DNA of 64,000 nucleotides, taken from positions 81,989,444 through 82,053,443 of the forward strand of contig NC_044558.1 of NCBI RefSeq assembly GCF_007565055.1. The letters run 5' to 3'. The notes under the pieces were generated by a model. It saw nothing but the letters and a program-made list of their open reading frames with translations, ran no database searches and was not told the origin of the DNA. The stretch is from Rhinopithecus roxellana (Eukaryota; Chordata; Mammalia; Primates; Cercopithecidae). The position numbers and the translations under genes were made by a program. Below, in pieces: positions 43,155 to 54,869 of the stretch (within the stretch, counting starts at the first letter, position 1; the number at the start of each line of letters is the position of its first letter).

Positions 43155-43372
43155 ATCAGCATACACATTGTTAGTGCTTTCTGGGTGCCGGGCATGTTCC
43201 AGGCACTTTACTTATAGTAACCATTTAATCCTCACACCCACCCTTCCCAGCAGATACTACACTAGTTTCCCTATTTCTGGGGCACCAGAAGGTTGAATAA
43301 CTCGCCAAGGTCAGCTAGTAAGCAGCAGAAACAGGATTCAAACTTGGGTCAGCAGGCTCCAGTGAACCACTA
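43155..43372 (-). mobile_element. MIR
   Basis: TTTCTGGGTGCCGGGCATGTT ... CCAAGGTCAGCTAGTAAGCAG. Confidence 0.8.
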
Positions 43373-43430
43373 TTTTATTTTATTTTTTATTTATTTTATT
43401 TTATTATTTTATTTTTATTTTATTTTTTGA
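43372..43430 (+). repeat. (TTTTA)n-like tract
   Basis: Imperfect TTTTA/TTTA units forming the tail of the minus-strand Alu at 43425-43704, within a MIR. Confidence 0.8.
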
Positions 43431-43704
43431 CATGGAGTCTCACTGTGTGCCCTAGGCTGGAGTGCTTGATCTCGGCTTACTGCAGCCTCTGCCTCCCAGG
43501 TTCAAGCATTTCTCCTGGCTCAGCTTCCCGAGTAGCTGGGATTACAGGTGCCCACCACCACGCCCAGCTAATATTTGTATTTTTAGTAGAGACGGGGTTT
43601 TGCCATGTTGGCCAGGCTGGTCACAGACTCCTCATCTCAAGTGATCCGCCTACCTTGGCCTCCCGAAGTGCTGGGATTCCAGGTGTGAGCCACCGTGCCC
43701 GGCC
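43425..43704 (-). mobile_element. Alu
   Basis: Nearly full-length with the TTTTA tail. Confidence 0.92.
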
Positions 43705-44330
43705 ACTGTCAATTTTAGAACATTTTCATCACCCCCCAAAAGAAAATCCATACCCGTTCACAGACATTCCCCGTCTCCCCTCTAGCACTCTGGCTCTAGA
43801 CAACCTCCAGTCTGCTTCCTATGTCTATGGATTTGCCGATATTAGACATTTTCTAAAACTGATCATATAACATGTGACCTTTTGTGTCTGGCTTCTTTCC
43901 ACAATGTTTTCAGGGTCCACCTATGTTGCAGCATATGTCAGACTTTCATTCCTTTTCATGGCCAAATAATGTTCCATTGTTTGGATGTGCCACGTTTATT
44001 TACCCGTTCATCAGTTGATGGACACTGGGGTTGTTTCTGCCTTTTGGCTACTAGCAGTAATGCTGTGAGGAACATTCACCTGCATGCGTTTTCATGTGGA
44101 CGTTGTGTTCGTTTTCATGTGGACATTGTGTTCATACCTCTTGAGCCGATCCAAGGACTGGAATCTCTGGGTCCTACGGTAACTCTGTGTTAATGTTTTA
44201 CAAAACTGCCAGAGTGTTTTCCAAAACGTCCGCACCATTTTCCATTCCCACCAGCAGTGTAGGAGGGTTCCAGTTTCTTCCTATCCTTGTCAGCACTTGT
44301 TATTGGCTATTTCTTTGACTACAGCCACCC
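43705..44330 (-). mobile_element. L1 3' end
   Basis: AACATTTTCATCACCCCCCAA, ATGTTCCATTGTTTGGATG, CCATTCCCACCAGCAGTGTAG. It has a 24-base tandem duplication (TTTTCATGTGGACGTTGTG / TTTTCATGTGGACATTGTG) at 44090-44136. Confidence 0.85.
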
Positions 44331-44950
44331 ACAAAATAACTTTAATAGACCAATTTTATTTATCCTCACATTCACTTTGTGAGCCTTTGTTCTGGTTCCC
44401 CCACTGAGGGAAACTGAGGCTCAGGGTGGTCACGTCAGTGGTTGAAGACCCCATGGAGAGATACCTGGATCAGACACCTAAGGAACGCTGGGGCCGGGGC
44501 CCCTGTCTGCCTCGGCATCCCCAGGATTCTCAAGGCCTCTGGCTCTCCTGGAGAGAGATTTGTCCCAACTGTCTGTCCAGAGACCGAGGGTGTGCCCCCA
44601 GAGGGTGGGAATGTTAGAACCCCCCACTCCTGGGGCAGCTCTGTCTGCTCTGAAGAGAGCTCCAAGATGCGGCACCAGCTTTGTGGTTGTCCTTGGGGCA
44701 GTTCTCACTGGGCCAGGTCCTAACAGCATAAACACAGGCATCTGCCCCAAAGAAGGTGTCTTCTGTTTCTTGCAGAGGTGCCATATGGGGCTCGTGGTGG
44801 CCTTGCTGGCCCAGCTGCCTGATGCCCACTTCTCACGAGGAAGGGGACAGCCTGAAGTCCCGGCAACCCTAGCTGCCCCTGAGGGTCGGGGTGGGTAGAG
44901 CCTCCGCCCTGGGCGGGCAGTGACCCCACGCTGTCCCCTCGCCATGGCAG
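44331..44950. other. Unique intron sequence up to exon 2
   Basis: Begins with a MIR-like CCCACTGAGGGAAACTGAGGC, then GC-rich sequence up to the acceptor. Confidence 0.45.
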
Positions 44951-45101
44951 GAGCTGGAGCTGGTGGAGGATGTGTGGCGAGGGGAGGCGCAGGACCTCCT
45001 CTCCCAGATCGCCCAGCTGCAGGAGGAGAACAAGCAGCTCATGACCAACCTCTCCCACAAGGATGTCAACTTCTCAGAGGAGGAGTTCCAGAAGCATGAA
45101 G
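44951..45101 (+). CDS. RILPL1: RILPL1 coding exon 2
   Basis: This exon encodes residues 104-153 and the first base of codon 154 (phase 1). The translation begins ELELVEDVWRGEAQDLL and ends SEEEFQKHE. It is a heptad-rich stretch (DLLSQIAQLQEENKQLMTNL) that continues the RILPL1 coiled coil behind the RH1 domain. The acceptor is a C/T-rich tract ending CCATGGCAG|GAG and the donor is GAAG|GTAAGC. The frame matches the phase-0 end of exon 1, separated by an 8.3-kb intron. The next exon (starting around GMSERERQ in the family) was not found before the window ends, so intron 2 exceeds 18.9 kb here. Confidence 0.97.
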
Positions 45102-45199
45102 GTAAGCGGGGGCCGGCGCCAATGCAAGGGGGCCGGCCGTTCCTTTTCTCATCGCCCACATCAGCGATGGTCGCCACCGCCCCTGGACGTTGATGCGGT

Positions 45200-46110
45200 G
45201 CTGGCTGATTCCCAAAGCCCTTTGCCTTCTGTGTCATATTGATTCACACCATAACCCTGCCAGAGAGACATACTGTAGCCTCAGTTTACAGATGGTAACA
45301 CAGAGGTCCTTTCAACAAACTGTCACAGGTTCCCCTCTGTTTGTCAGGCTCCTCTCTTGGCCCTGGGATACGTGTTAAACCTGCCCTTGGGAAGCTTGTG
45401 TGCTGTGCAGAGGAGTAAGGGGCTTAACATGTAAACACACAGATGCCATATGTCCAGGGGGCGGCCGTGCTCTGGGAGAGCTGCAGCGGGGCATGTGATA
45501 GAGTGACTTGGTAGGGACATCTTTGGATACAGCTGTAAGGGAAGGCCTCTGAGGAGGTCCCATTTGAACCCTCATGAAGTAACAGAGTGAGCCACACAAA
45601 TACCTGCGCGTGTTGGGTCGGGGTTGCAGGGGCAGTCGTGCAAAGGCCCTGGGACATAAGCATTTGAGGGAAACCAAGAAGGCTAGTGTAGGCCAGGCGT
45701 GGTGGCTCACACCTGTGATCCCAGCACTTTGGGAGGCTGAAGCAGGAAGATCACTTGGGGCCAGGAGTTCAAGACCAGCCTGGGCAACATAGACCCCATC
45801 TCTACTAAAAAATTTTTTTTTAAAATTAGCCAGGTGCAGTGGTGCACACCTGTAGTCTGAGCTACTTGAAGGCTGAGACAGAAGGATCACTTGAGCCCAG
45901 GAGGTTGAGGCCGCAGTGAGCTGAGATCATACCACTGCATTCCAGCCTGAGCGACAGTAAGATGAAAAAAAGAAGGCTAGGGTATCAGAAGATGATTGAG
46001 GCCTTGGGAGATTGGAGATGAGGTCACAGGGGTCAGGTCATATAGCTCCGTAGAGGCTAAAGTTTGGATTTTATTCTAACTATGCTGGGAAGAGATTGCA
46101 GGCTCTTATC
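45200..46110 (-). mobile_element. MIR-like piece then L2 3' region, with an Alu
   Basis: 45270-45310 is MIR-like. AGGCCTCTGAGGAGGTCCCAT and GTGCAAAGGCCCTGGGACATA are antisense L2, continuing after the Alu to 46110. Confidence 0.65.
45692..45972 (+). mobile_element. Alu
   Basis: Full-length; AAGAAGGCTAG flanks both sides. Confidence 0.92.
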
Positions 46111-46509
46111 ACAGGCACACACTTACCAGTGAGCAGCCCGGGATGCCATCCCAGACCTGAATGGCGCTGGAGTCCCCGAACTGTCACTCATCCAATAAGC
46201 ACTTGTCTAGAACCTTCATACAGGGCCTCTTCTGGTGCTGGGAAAAGGACAGACGGGCCACAAGATTCGGGCCAGGCGGGACTGTGGGCAGTACCTGTTC
46301 TGCTCAGCCCTGCAGCTTCCTGCCCGCTAAAGCAGGGCTGCCTCCTGCAGCTCACCCCAAGGAATCTCAGAGTCATCACTTCTGAGAAACTCCTTGGCTC
46401 CCCACATGAGCCTCCTCCTCATGTTTGATGGGATGGGGATGGACCTTGGGTGGGTGCCCAACTTCAGAATGTGTGGTGACCACTCTGCAGAATCAAATAT
46501 GGCACTGAA
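46111..46509. other. Unique intron sequence
   Basis: No exon recognised. Confidence 0.4.
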
Positions 46510-46797
46510 GGCCAGGCGCGGTGGCTCACGCCTGTAATCCCAGCACTTTGGGAGGCCCAGGCAGGTGGATCATTTGAGGTCAGGAGTTTGAGGCCTGGCC
46601 AACGTGATGAAACCCCATCTCTACTAAAAATACAAAAATTAGCCAGGCGTGGTGGTGTGTGCCTGTAGTCCCAGCTACTCGGGAGGCTGAGGCAGGTGAT
46701 TTCGCTTGAACCCGGGAGGTGGAGGTTGCAATGAGCTGAGATTGCACCACTGCACTCCAGCCTGGGCGATAGAGCAAGACTCTGTTTCAAAAAAAAA
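46510..46797 (+). mobile_element. Alu with GT/AT tail
   Basis: Full-length; ATATGGCACTG before it and after the (GT)n(AT)n tract (46798-46840). Confidence 0.93.
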
Positions 46798-46829
<32 letters not shown>

Positions 46830-46984
46830 AATGTATATATAAAAGCATATATGGCACTGCAAAGGACTGTGGGAACCAAGGAAAAATGAAAAGTTTTATT
46901 CAGGTCTGGATTCTCTTTTCCTTGGATTTCTTTTGTTGAGATGTGATTAGTAACAATGAAAACAAAAGTTCTCATGATTCTAAG

Positions 46985-47225
46985 CACTGTCTCTGGAGCC
47001 AGGCGGCCCAGGTTTGAGTCCTGACCCTGAAACCTCCCTGCTATGTGACTTTGATCAAGTCACATGACCTTCATGTGCCTAAGTTGCCCCCATGTAAAAA
47101 TGGGAGAAATGACCATACCTCCCTCGGAAGCTTGTCATTAGGGTAAAATCAGTGAATCTGTATAGACCCCTTAGAATCTTACCTGGTACACTCAGCAAGT
47201 ATTAGCTATTATTACTATGGATTAT
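46985..47225 (+). mobile_element. MIR
   Basis: TGCTATGTGACTTTGATCAAG; AGTCCTGACCC before the core. Confidence 0.8.
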
Positions 47226-47350
47226 CGTTATCCAGTCCAACCTACTGATTGAACAGATGAGAAAAGTTTAGACTGAGAGAGGGAGAGTGATTTGTTCAAG
47301 GTCACACAGCAAGTTAGTGGCAGAGTCAGAAGTGGAACCCAGATCGGCTG
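47226..47350 (-). mobile_element. MIR
   Basis: TGTTCAAGGTCACACAGCAAG, minus strand; directly abuts the plus-strand MIR. Confidence 0.75.
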
Positions 47351-47740
47351 AAATCAGCTCCCTGAAGGAAGGCTTATGTCTCTCTAGGACCCTTTGACCC
47401 AGGGCTGCTGGAGACCCTGTGGTTAAGGCTGCAGGGGAGACTGAAATCACGCCCGCCGTGGATTGGTCCGCCGTGGCGTTCCACGGCCCGAGAGCTTACG
47501 ATTCCAGACAGAGGCCTGCCATGCATTCCTTTGTCTTCCTTATCTCGGATGGAGTGCCCGCTCTGTGCCTGTTCTGGACTTTGCCAGGTTGGAGGCAGGG
47601 CAGGGAGGCACATGCTGGGGCTTAGGTCTCCCTGCTGCAGTGACTTGCACATTAGAAAGTTTTCTAGCAGCAAAGTAAGCCTGGGCCTGGAGGATCCCGG
47701 ACACCCTATCCCAATTTCCTTCAGCCCAAGAAGGAGGACT
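47351..47740. other. Unique intron sequence
   Basis: Fairly CpG-rich at 47440-47500; no exon seen. Confidence 0.4.
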
Positions 47741-48044
47741 TTTTGGTTTTGTTTTTGTTTTTGAGATGGAGTCTCACTCCGTCACCCAGGCTGGAATGAA
47801 GTAGTGCAATCTTGGCTCACTGCAACCTCCACCTCCCAGGTTCAAGTGAGCCTCCTGCCTCAGCCTCCCGAGTAGCTGGGACTACAGGTGTGCACCACCA
47901 TATCCATCTAATATTTCTATTTTTAATAGAGACAGGATTTCACCATGTTGGCCATACTGGCCTTGAATTTCTGACCTCAGGTGATCTGACCACCTTGGCC
48001 TCCCAAAGTGCTAGGATTACAGGCGTGAGCCACTGTGCCTGGCC
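47741..48044 (-). mobile_element. Alu
   Basis: Full-length with a GTTTTT tail. Confidence 0.92.
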
Positions 48045-48275
48045 TTTCCTTTTCATGTCTGAATCATATTCCGTTCTATGGCCATACTGCATGTCATTTG
48101 CCAATTCATCTGTGGATGGAACTGTGAGACGTCACCACCTTTTGGCTGTTGTGAATTATGCTGCTGTGAACATTGCGCTCAAGCTTTTGTGTGGACCTCT
48201 GTTTTCAGTTCTTTGGGGTGTATACCTAGGAGTGCAATTGCTGGGCCATAGGGAAACTATGTTAAACTTCGGACA
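48045..48275 (-). mobile_element. L1 3' fragment
   Basis: TTCCGTTCTATGGCCATACTG ... TATACCTAGGAGTGCAATTG. Confidence 0.8.
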
Positions 48276-49231
48276 CTTCTGCAGGGAGCCCAGAGGCCTC
48301 AGGGACCCACAGGGCCTGGACCTGAGGGCTCTGAGCCGTTTCCCTGTGCATCAGTGCACACACGCTCGCAGCACCCTCCACCTGGGGAGCTTTGCTTTGC
48401 TTCCACAGCCTTCCACATCCCTGCTGGGCTTGTCATGAATCAGCCCACATGTGAGCAATCTGAGACACATTTAAATGGCATCAAGCATGGGTCCGGCTGC
48501 CAAAGGGTTAGCTCCCAAAGGGTTAGCTCAGGAGGCACATGGCAGCAGCCCTCCTGCCTGAGTGGAAAGACCGGGCAGATGCCAGGCGTGCCTTTCATGG
48601 TTATTTTTATTTTGCATGGGAAACCATGGGAACACAGCACGGACAAAGCATGTCTTCCACCTGCTAGGAGAACAGACCTGGGACAAACAAGGTCCTTGGA
48701 AGAAGGTGGAGCCCAGGAAGTGAGGGCTGAGAATGGACCGGGCAGAGGCAGGGGTAGACTGAGGACTTGGGGGTGCAGTCTCCATTTCCTGTGTAGGAGG
48801 TGAGGGGGTGCCGAGAGGAGCCAGCTCTGCATGGAACAGTATGGCCTTCCCAGCAGTTCAACTGTGGCATTGTGCTCAGAGGCACCTGGCAGGCTCCTCT
48901 ACCCCCGGAAGTCTCCAGATTAAAAAGCACTTCACTCCTGGCTGTTTGTGGAAATCCAGCTTGTCAGCTGGAGGGCAGCGCACAGAAACTTGTTAGCACA
49001 TGCAGAAATGAATGACAGGTATGCAAGCCATCGTGCCGGGGGATGGGGTGTGAAGATTTGCTCATGGGTCTGGAAAAAAATCTTTGGGCTCTAAAGGAAC
49101 AGCTTAGTCACCAGGGGAAGAGGAAAACTGACCACGTTGTCATTTTCTGAAGGGCATTGCAGAACAACACTGCTCAGTAAAAGAGAAGTCATTGTCATTC
49201 TTCTACTTGGCACATTCAAAAAAGTAAAAAG
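48276..49231. other. Unique intron sequence
   Basis: Contains a short tandem of CCAAAGGGTTAGCTC at 48501-48530. No exon recognised. Confidence 0.4.
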
Positions 49232-49865
49232 AGGCCGGGCACGGTGGCTCATTCCTGTAATCCCAGCACTTTGGGAGGTCGAGGCGGGTGAATCACTAGG
49301 TCAGGAGTTCGAGACTAGCCTGGCCAACAACTAGCCTGGCCAACATAGTGAAACCACGTCTCTACTTAAAAAAAAAAAAAAATTAGGCCGGGCGCGGTGG
49401 CTCAAGCCTGTAATCCCAGCACTTTGGGAGGCCGAGACAGGTGGATCACAAGGTCAGGAGATCGAGACCATCCTGACTAACACAGTGAAACCCCGTCTCT
49501 ACTAAAAAAAAAAAATACAAAAACACTAGCCGGGCGAGGTGGTGGGTGCCTGTAGTCCCAGCTACTTGGGAGGCTGAGGCAGGAGAATGGCGTAAACCCA
49601 GGAGGTGGAGCTTGCAGTGAGCTGAGATCCGGCGCTGCACTCCAGCCTGGGTGACACAGCGAGACTCCATCTCAAAAAAAAAAAAAAAAAATTCGCTGGG
49701 CATGGTGGCTGGTGTCTGTAATCCCAGCTACTTGGGAGGCTGAGGCAAGGAGAATCGCTTGAACCTGGGAGGCAGAGGTTGCAGTGAGCCGAGATCGCGC
49801 CACTGCACTCCAGCTTGGGTGACAAGAGTGAAACTCTGTCTCAAAAAACAAACAAAAAAAAGAAA
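49232..49865 (+). mobile_element. Alu split by an AluY
   Basis: Host halves at 49232-49385 and 49691-49865. The left half has a short duplication of ACTAGCCTGGCCAACA. Confidence 0.9.
49386..49690 (+). mobile_element. AluY nested in an Alu
   Basis: Inserted in the A-rich middle of the host; young monkey-type copy. Confidence 0.93.
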
Positions 49866-49879
49866 CAGATGAAGTAATT

Positions 49880-50162
49880 TTTCTTTTTTTTTTTGAGATG
49901 GAGTCTCTCTCTGTCACCCAGGCTAGAGTGTAGTGGGGTGATCTCAGCTCACTGCAACCTCCGCCTCCCGGGTTCAGGTGATTCTCCTGCCTCAGCCTCC
50001 CGAGTAGCCTGGACCACAGGCATGTGCCACCACGCTCAGCTAATTTATTTATTTTTAGCAGAGATGGGGTTTCACCATGCTAGCCAGGATGGTGACCTCA
50101 TGATCCGCCTGCTTCAGCCTCCCAAAGTGTTGGGATTATAGGCATGAGCCATGGTGCCTGGC
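49880..50162 (-). mobile_element. Alu
   Basis: Nearly full-length; GATGAA..TAATTT flanks. Confidence 0.92.
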
Positions 50163-50339
50163 CAGATGAAAGTAATTTCTATAATTTCTATAATATATTT
50201 TATTGAACCCAATAGATCCAAAGCAGTAAGTTTCCTTGTAACATGTAATCAATATAAAAATTATCATTGAGATTATCAATGAGATATTTTGCATTTTTTT
50301 ATATTAAGTCTTTGAAATCTGGTAGGATACATACATGTG

Positions 50340-51080
50340 TATATGTGTATATATTCATATTCTATTGTGAAAAAAACATAATGTACATTTTACATAAAAT
50401 TTACCATCTTACCCCCGCTCTCCCTTTTTTTTTTTTTTTTTTTGAGACAGGGCTCTGTCTTCAAGGCTGGAGTGCAGTGGCGCAATTATAGTTCACCATA
50501 GTCTCAACCTCCCGGGCTCAAAAGAGTCTCCCACCTCAGTCTTCTAAGTAACTGGGACGACAGGTGTGCACCACCACGCCTGGCTAATTTTTAAAATTTT
50601 TCGGTAGAGATGGGGGTCTCACTGTGTTGCCCAGGCTGGTCTGAAACTCCTGACGTCAAGCAATCCTCCTGCCTTGGAGTCCCAAAGTACTGGAATTACA
50701 GGCGTGAGCCACCACACCCGGCCCTGTCTTAGTCATTTTTAAGTGTACAGTTCAGGGGCATTAAGTACATTCACAGTGTTTCTCCAGAACTCTTGTCATC
50801 TCGCAAAACTGAAACACTGTCCCATTAAACACTAATTTCCCACTCGCCCCTGGCACCCACCATTCTACTTACTGTCTCTATGGATTTAACTACTGTAGGC
50901 GTCTCCTATAAGTGGAGTCATATCGTATTTTTCCTTTTGTCTGGCTTATTTCACCTAACAATGTTTTCGAGGTTTATCCATGTTGTAGCCCATGTCAGAA
51001 TCTCCTTCCATTCTAAGGCTGAGTACATTCCATTGTGTGCAGGCCCTACGTTTGTTTATCCGTCAGCTGACAATGGCAAT
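50340..51080 (-). mobile_element. L1 3' end split by an Alu
   Basis: TTTTTAAGTGTACAGTTCAGG, TCTCTATGGATTTAACTACTG, CCATGTTGTAGCCCATGTCAG. Confidence 0.8.
50424..50723 (-). mobile_element. Alu (old)
   Basis: Full-length. Confidence 0.9.
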
Positions 51081-51192
51081 GTGTATTTTATGCTTGCAGC
51101 ATATGTCCATTTGGATGGGCCCCATTTCAAGTGCTCAGTGGCTGCTGGTGGCTGCCGAATTGGACACATGGGGCTCAGCCGTGCTGTCAGAA

Positions 51193-51496
51193 GCGTGGTG
51201 GCTCATGCCTGTCACCCCAGCACTTTGGGAGGCTGAGGCAGGTGGATCACTTGGGGCCAGGAGTTTGAGACCAGCCTGGGCAACATGGCGAAGCTCCATC
51301 TCTACAAAAAATACAAAAAGTAGCCAGGTGTGCTGGCGTGCACCTGTAATCCCAGCTTCTCGGGAGGCTGAGGCACGAGAACTGCTTGAACCCGGAACGA
51401 GGAGGTTGCAGTGAGCTGAGATTGCCACCACTGCCCTCCAGCCTGGGCAACACAGCGAGACTCTCTCAAAACAAAAACAAAAACGAAAACAAAAAT
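51193..51496 (+). mobile_element. Alu
   Basis: Nearly full-length; AAAAAC tail. Confidence 0.9.
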
Positions 51497-51529
51497 TGCT
51501 GTGCCCTCTGTCTGGGCCTTTCTCCATAT

Positions 51530-52210
51530 ATTTGCCATATTGGCTTCTTGGGGCTGTCATAATAAATGACCACAAACTGGGTGGCTGAAAACAGTTTATT
51601 CTCATAGTTCTGGAGGCCAGAGATTCATAGTCTTGTGTCAGCAAGGCCATACTACCTCCAGCGCCTCTCAGCAGGAGTCCTTCCTTGCCTCTGGGGGCTG
51701 CCGGCATCCTCACCTGTGGCTACACCATCCCAGTCTCTGCCTCTGCAGCCAAATGTTCTCCTCCGTGTCTATGTGTCTCATCTCCCTCTCCTTTATCTTT
51801 TGTTGTTTAATGGGGTTTTTTCCTGCAGGCTGGAGTGCAGTGGTACTATCTCAGCTCACTGCAACCTCTGTCTCCCTCATCTCCTGCTCAGGTAATCCTT
51901 CTGCCTCAGCCTCCCAAGTAGCTGGGACTACAGGCATGTGCTACATGCCCAGCTAATTTTTATACTTTTTGTAGAGACAGGGTTTCACCATGTTGCCCAG
52001 GCTTGTCTCGAGCTCCCGGGCTCAAGCGATCTGCCTGCCTTGGTCTCCCAAAGTGCTGGGATTGCAGGCATGAGGCATGGTGCCCAACCTCCTTTGTCTT
52101 CTAAGGACACCAGGCATTGGATTTAGGGCCTACCCCTCATCCACCATGACTTCATCTTAACTAATTACATCTGCAAATACCCTGTTTTCAAATAAGACCT
52201 CATCCTGAGG
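51530..52210 (+). mobile_element. Old CCACAAACT-type repeat split by an Alu
   Basis: AATGACCACAAACTGGGTGG, AGGACACCAGGCATTGGATT, CATCTGCAAATACCCTGTTTT; same family type as 40965-42800. Confidence 0.6.
51810..52090 (-). mobile_element. Alu
   Basis: Minus-strand copy lacking the usual end of its right monomer. Confidence 0.88.
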
Positions 52211-52213
52211 TTC

Positions 52214-52387
52214 TGGGTCGCTGGGATTACGGCCTGTGCCACTGCGCGCGGGTAATTTTGTATTTTTAGTAGAGACAGGGTTTCTCCATGTTGATGAGGC
52301 TGGTCTCGAACTCCTGACCTCAGGTGATCCGCCCGCCTCACCCTCCCAAAGTGCTGGGATTATAGGCGTGAGCCACCACACCCAGCT
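52214..52387 (-). mobile_element. Alu left part
   Basis: GCTGGGATTACGGCCTGTGCC to CACCACACCCAGC. Confidence 0.88.
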
Positions 52388-52393
52388 TGGTGT

Positions 52394-52703
52394 TTGGATC
52401 AGTGGCTCACACCTGTGATCCCAACACTTTGGGAGGCCGAGGCAGGCGGATCACGAGGTGAAGAGATCGAGACCATCCTGGCCAACCTGGTGAAACCCCA
52501 TCTCTACTAAAAATACAAAAAAATTAGCTGGGCATGGTGGCAGGCACCTGTAATCCCAGCTACTCGGGAGACTGAGGCAGGAGAATCTCTTGAACCCGGG
52601 AGACAGAGGTTTCAGTGAGCCGAGATCGCACCACTGTACTCCAGCCTGGTGACAGAGTAAGACTCTGTCTCAAAAACAAACAAACAAAAAAACAACAAAA
52701 ACA
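52394..52703 (+). mobile_element. Alu
   Basis: Full-length, inverted to the previous piece head-to-head. Confidence 0.92.
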
Positions 52704-52972
52704 CACCGTAGTATATATATTACTCTTACTGTGTAAGAGTCAAATAAAACTATGCACAAGACGTGACACTCCCCTTTGCTTCATCCCCACTGTGCTGCGG
52801 GAAGGAAAACCTTCCCTTTCTATCCATCTACACACAAATTCTCTGTTTATTTTGTTTTCAAAATAAAAGAGATTGTGCTCTGAATTGTTACTTGTCCTTT
52901 TTTATAAATTAAAATTATGTATTTTAATAATAAATTTTAATTAAAATTATGTATTTTAATTTATGAAATTAA
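52704..52972. other. AT-rich intron sequence
   Basis: A duplicated TTAAAATTATGTATTTTAAT word at about 52910-52960; no gene. Confidence 0.4.
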
Positions 52973-53232
52973 ACACTTTGGGAGTCTGAAGCAGGAGGAT
53001 TGCTTGAGACCAGGAATTTGAGACCAGTCTGGGCAACATAGTGAGACCCTGTCTCTACAAAAAATTTTTAAAATTAGCCAGGCATGGTGGTGCACACCTG
53101 TAGTCCCAGCCACTCAGGAGGCTAAGGTGGGAGAATCTCTTGAGCCCAAGAGGTCAAGGCTGCAGTGAGCCTCGATTACACCACTGCACTCCAGCTTGGG
53201 CAACAGAGCAATACCCTGTCTCTTAAAAAAAG
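52973..53232 (+). mobile_element. Alu, 5'-truncated
   Basis: Starts at ACACTTTGGGAGTCTG. Confidence 0.9.
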
Positions 53233-53249
53233 GTATTTATGTATTTATT

Positions 53250-54360
53250 GTTTGGGTTGTCTATTTTTTTAATTGAGGTGAATTCATGTAATATACAATT
53301 AACAATTTTAAAGTGCACACAATTCAGTAGCATGCAGTATATCATTTAATTCAGTAGCATGTAGTATATCATTTAATTTACTCACAATGGGCTGGGGGCG
53401 GTGGCTCACACCTGTAATCCCAGCAGTTTGGGAATCTGAGGCGAGTGGATCACTTGAGGTCAGGAGTTGGAGATCAGCCTGGCCAACATGGTGAAACCCC
53501 GTCTCTACTAAAAATACAAAAATTAGCCAGGCGTGGTGGCACATGCCTGTAATCCCAGCTACTCCGGAGGCTGAGGCAGGAGAATTGCTTGAACCCAGGA
53601 GGCAGAGGTTGCAGTGAGCTGAGATTGCACCACTGTACACCAGCCTGGGTGACAAAGTGAGACTATTTCTCAAAAAAAAAAAATTTTTGTTTTTAAATTA
53701 TCATAGTGTTGTACAACCATCACCTGTTTTGTTCCAAAACATTTTCACCACCTTCCTAAGGTGACTCTGCACCTGTCAGGTCTCTCCCCAGCCTCTTGTC
53801 TCTGCCCTCCCTCCCTGCAGGTAGAGCCGCTGGTAACCTCTAATCTGCTTTCTGCCTCTGTGGATTTGCCAGTTCTGGATGTTTCCTATCGATGGAATCA
53901 GACCGTATGCAACCTTGGGGTCTGGTCTTAGACCACACGTCATTTTCGAGGTTCATCTGTGCTGTGGCGTGTCAGAGCTGCTTTCCTCATTATGGCTGAA
54001 TCGTCCTCCGCTGTGTGGACTGAGCACGTTGTGTTTAATCCATTCTCAGCGGGGGGACATTTGGGTGGCTTCCATCTTTCATCTGTTGCAAATAGTGCTG
54101 CTGTGAACTTTGTCACTTAACCGTCTGTCTCAGTGTTTTCAATCGCACGTCGTGTTTCGTGGTGTCCACTGCCTGGACGGTGCCTTGCAAGTGGACGTTA
54201 GCTCACTGCCAGGTTCTCACTCCCACACGTGGCTGCCGTGGCCGGCCACGGGCGAGCTTCTCCATGATCCCCCTGCCCAAGTGTCTCTTAAAATCTAGGT
54301 CCCCAGATCCTGAATTGCTGGGTGTCTGCGATGGCTCACAACCCTTTCAGCTTTTAACAG
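53250..54360 (-). mobile_element. L1 3' end split by an Alu
   Basis: ATTGAGGTGAATTCATGTAAT, TGTACAACCATCACCTG, TGTGGATTTGCCAGTTCTGG, then a decayed part to about 54360. A 27-base duplication around TTCAGTAGCATGCAGTATATC lies at 53322-53375. Confidence 0.75.
53388..53684 (+). mobile_element. Alu
   Basis: Full-length. Confidence 0.92.
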
Positions 54361-54869
54361 TGTCTGTTAAGAATACTTGGCCTTCTTTTAGTTTTCCAAA
54401 GCACTCTTGTACTTTCTCTTAGCGGTGAGCAGGATAAAATGACAGCCGACACTTAAGAGACACTTAGACACTCTGGCCCTGGGCCCCTCTGTTGTGAGCA
54501 CTTCACATGGGTGAACCATGCACACGCCTCTCAAGAGCACCGAGGCCTGAGGGGAAAGCAACTAAGAGGCGAAGCCAGGATCGGAGTCAGGCGCCAGACT
54601 CCTGCCTGGGTCTCAGAGCTCCTACGGTGCCGCCCAGGAAGGTGATGAAGCTGCTGGGCTTCCACATGGACCCAGCCACCCCTCTCTCTGCATGCTCACC
54701 TCCCGCCCACCTCTCTCTCTGGAGAGCCAAGGCAGCCCCAGCAAGGAGTAAATGAGAGGTCCTGGCGCCCCAGCACAGGGCATGTCGGGACAAGTATTCA
54801 GACAGGAGGCAGGGGGTGGGGGGTTTGTGGCTTTGGCACTGACTTCTGTCTACATAGGAACTCAGCTCC
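54361..54869. other. Unique intron sequence
   Basis: No exon recognised; leads into the minisatellite. Confidence 0.4.

Larger units (their letters stand above)
36616..44950 (+). other. RILPL1: RILPL1 intron 1
   Basis: The intron is bounded by GTGGGC (donor) and GGCAG (acceptor). It is relatively Alu-poor for the first 2.6 kb, where MIR fragments and apparently unique sequence dominate. From 39 kb it holds Alus, an L2 split by three Alus, an old CCACAAACT-type repeat and an antisense L1 3' end. I see no other coding exon in it. Confidence 0.9.
50163..51185 (+). mobile_element. Old repeat split by an antisense L1 fragment
   Basis: 50163-50335 and about 51080-51185 (CCCATTTCAAGTGCTCAGTGG) look like two ends of the repeat also present at 39594-39824. 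50340-51080 is antisense L1. Confidence 0.45.

Noticed and set aside
36629..44900. Additional RILPL1 coding exons within intron 1
   Set aside because: The exon 1 peptide joins directly and in phase to the exon at 44951; no further conserved peptide lies between.
47812..48438. 208-codon plus-strand frame in intron 2
   Set aside because: Its first half is an Alu and its middle an antisense L1; no coding signal.
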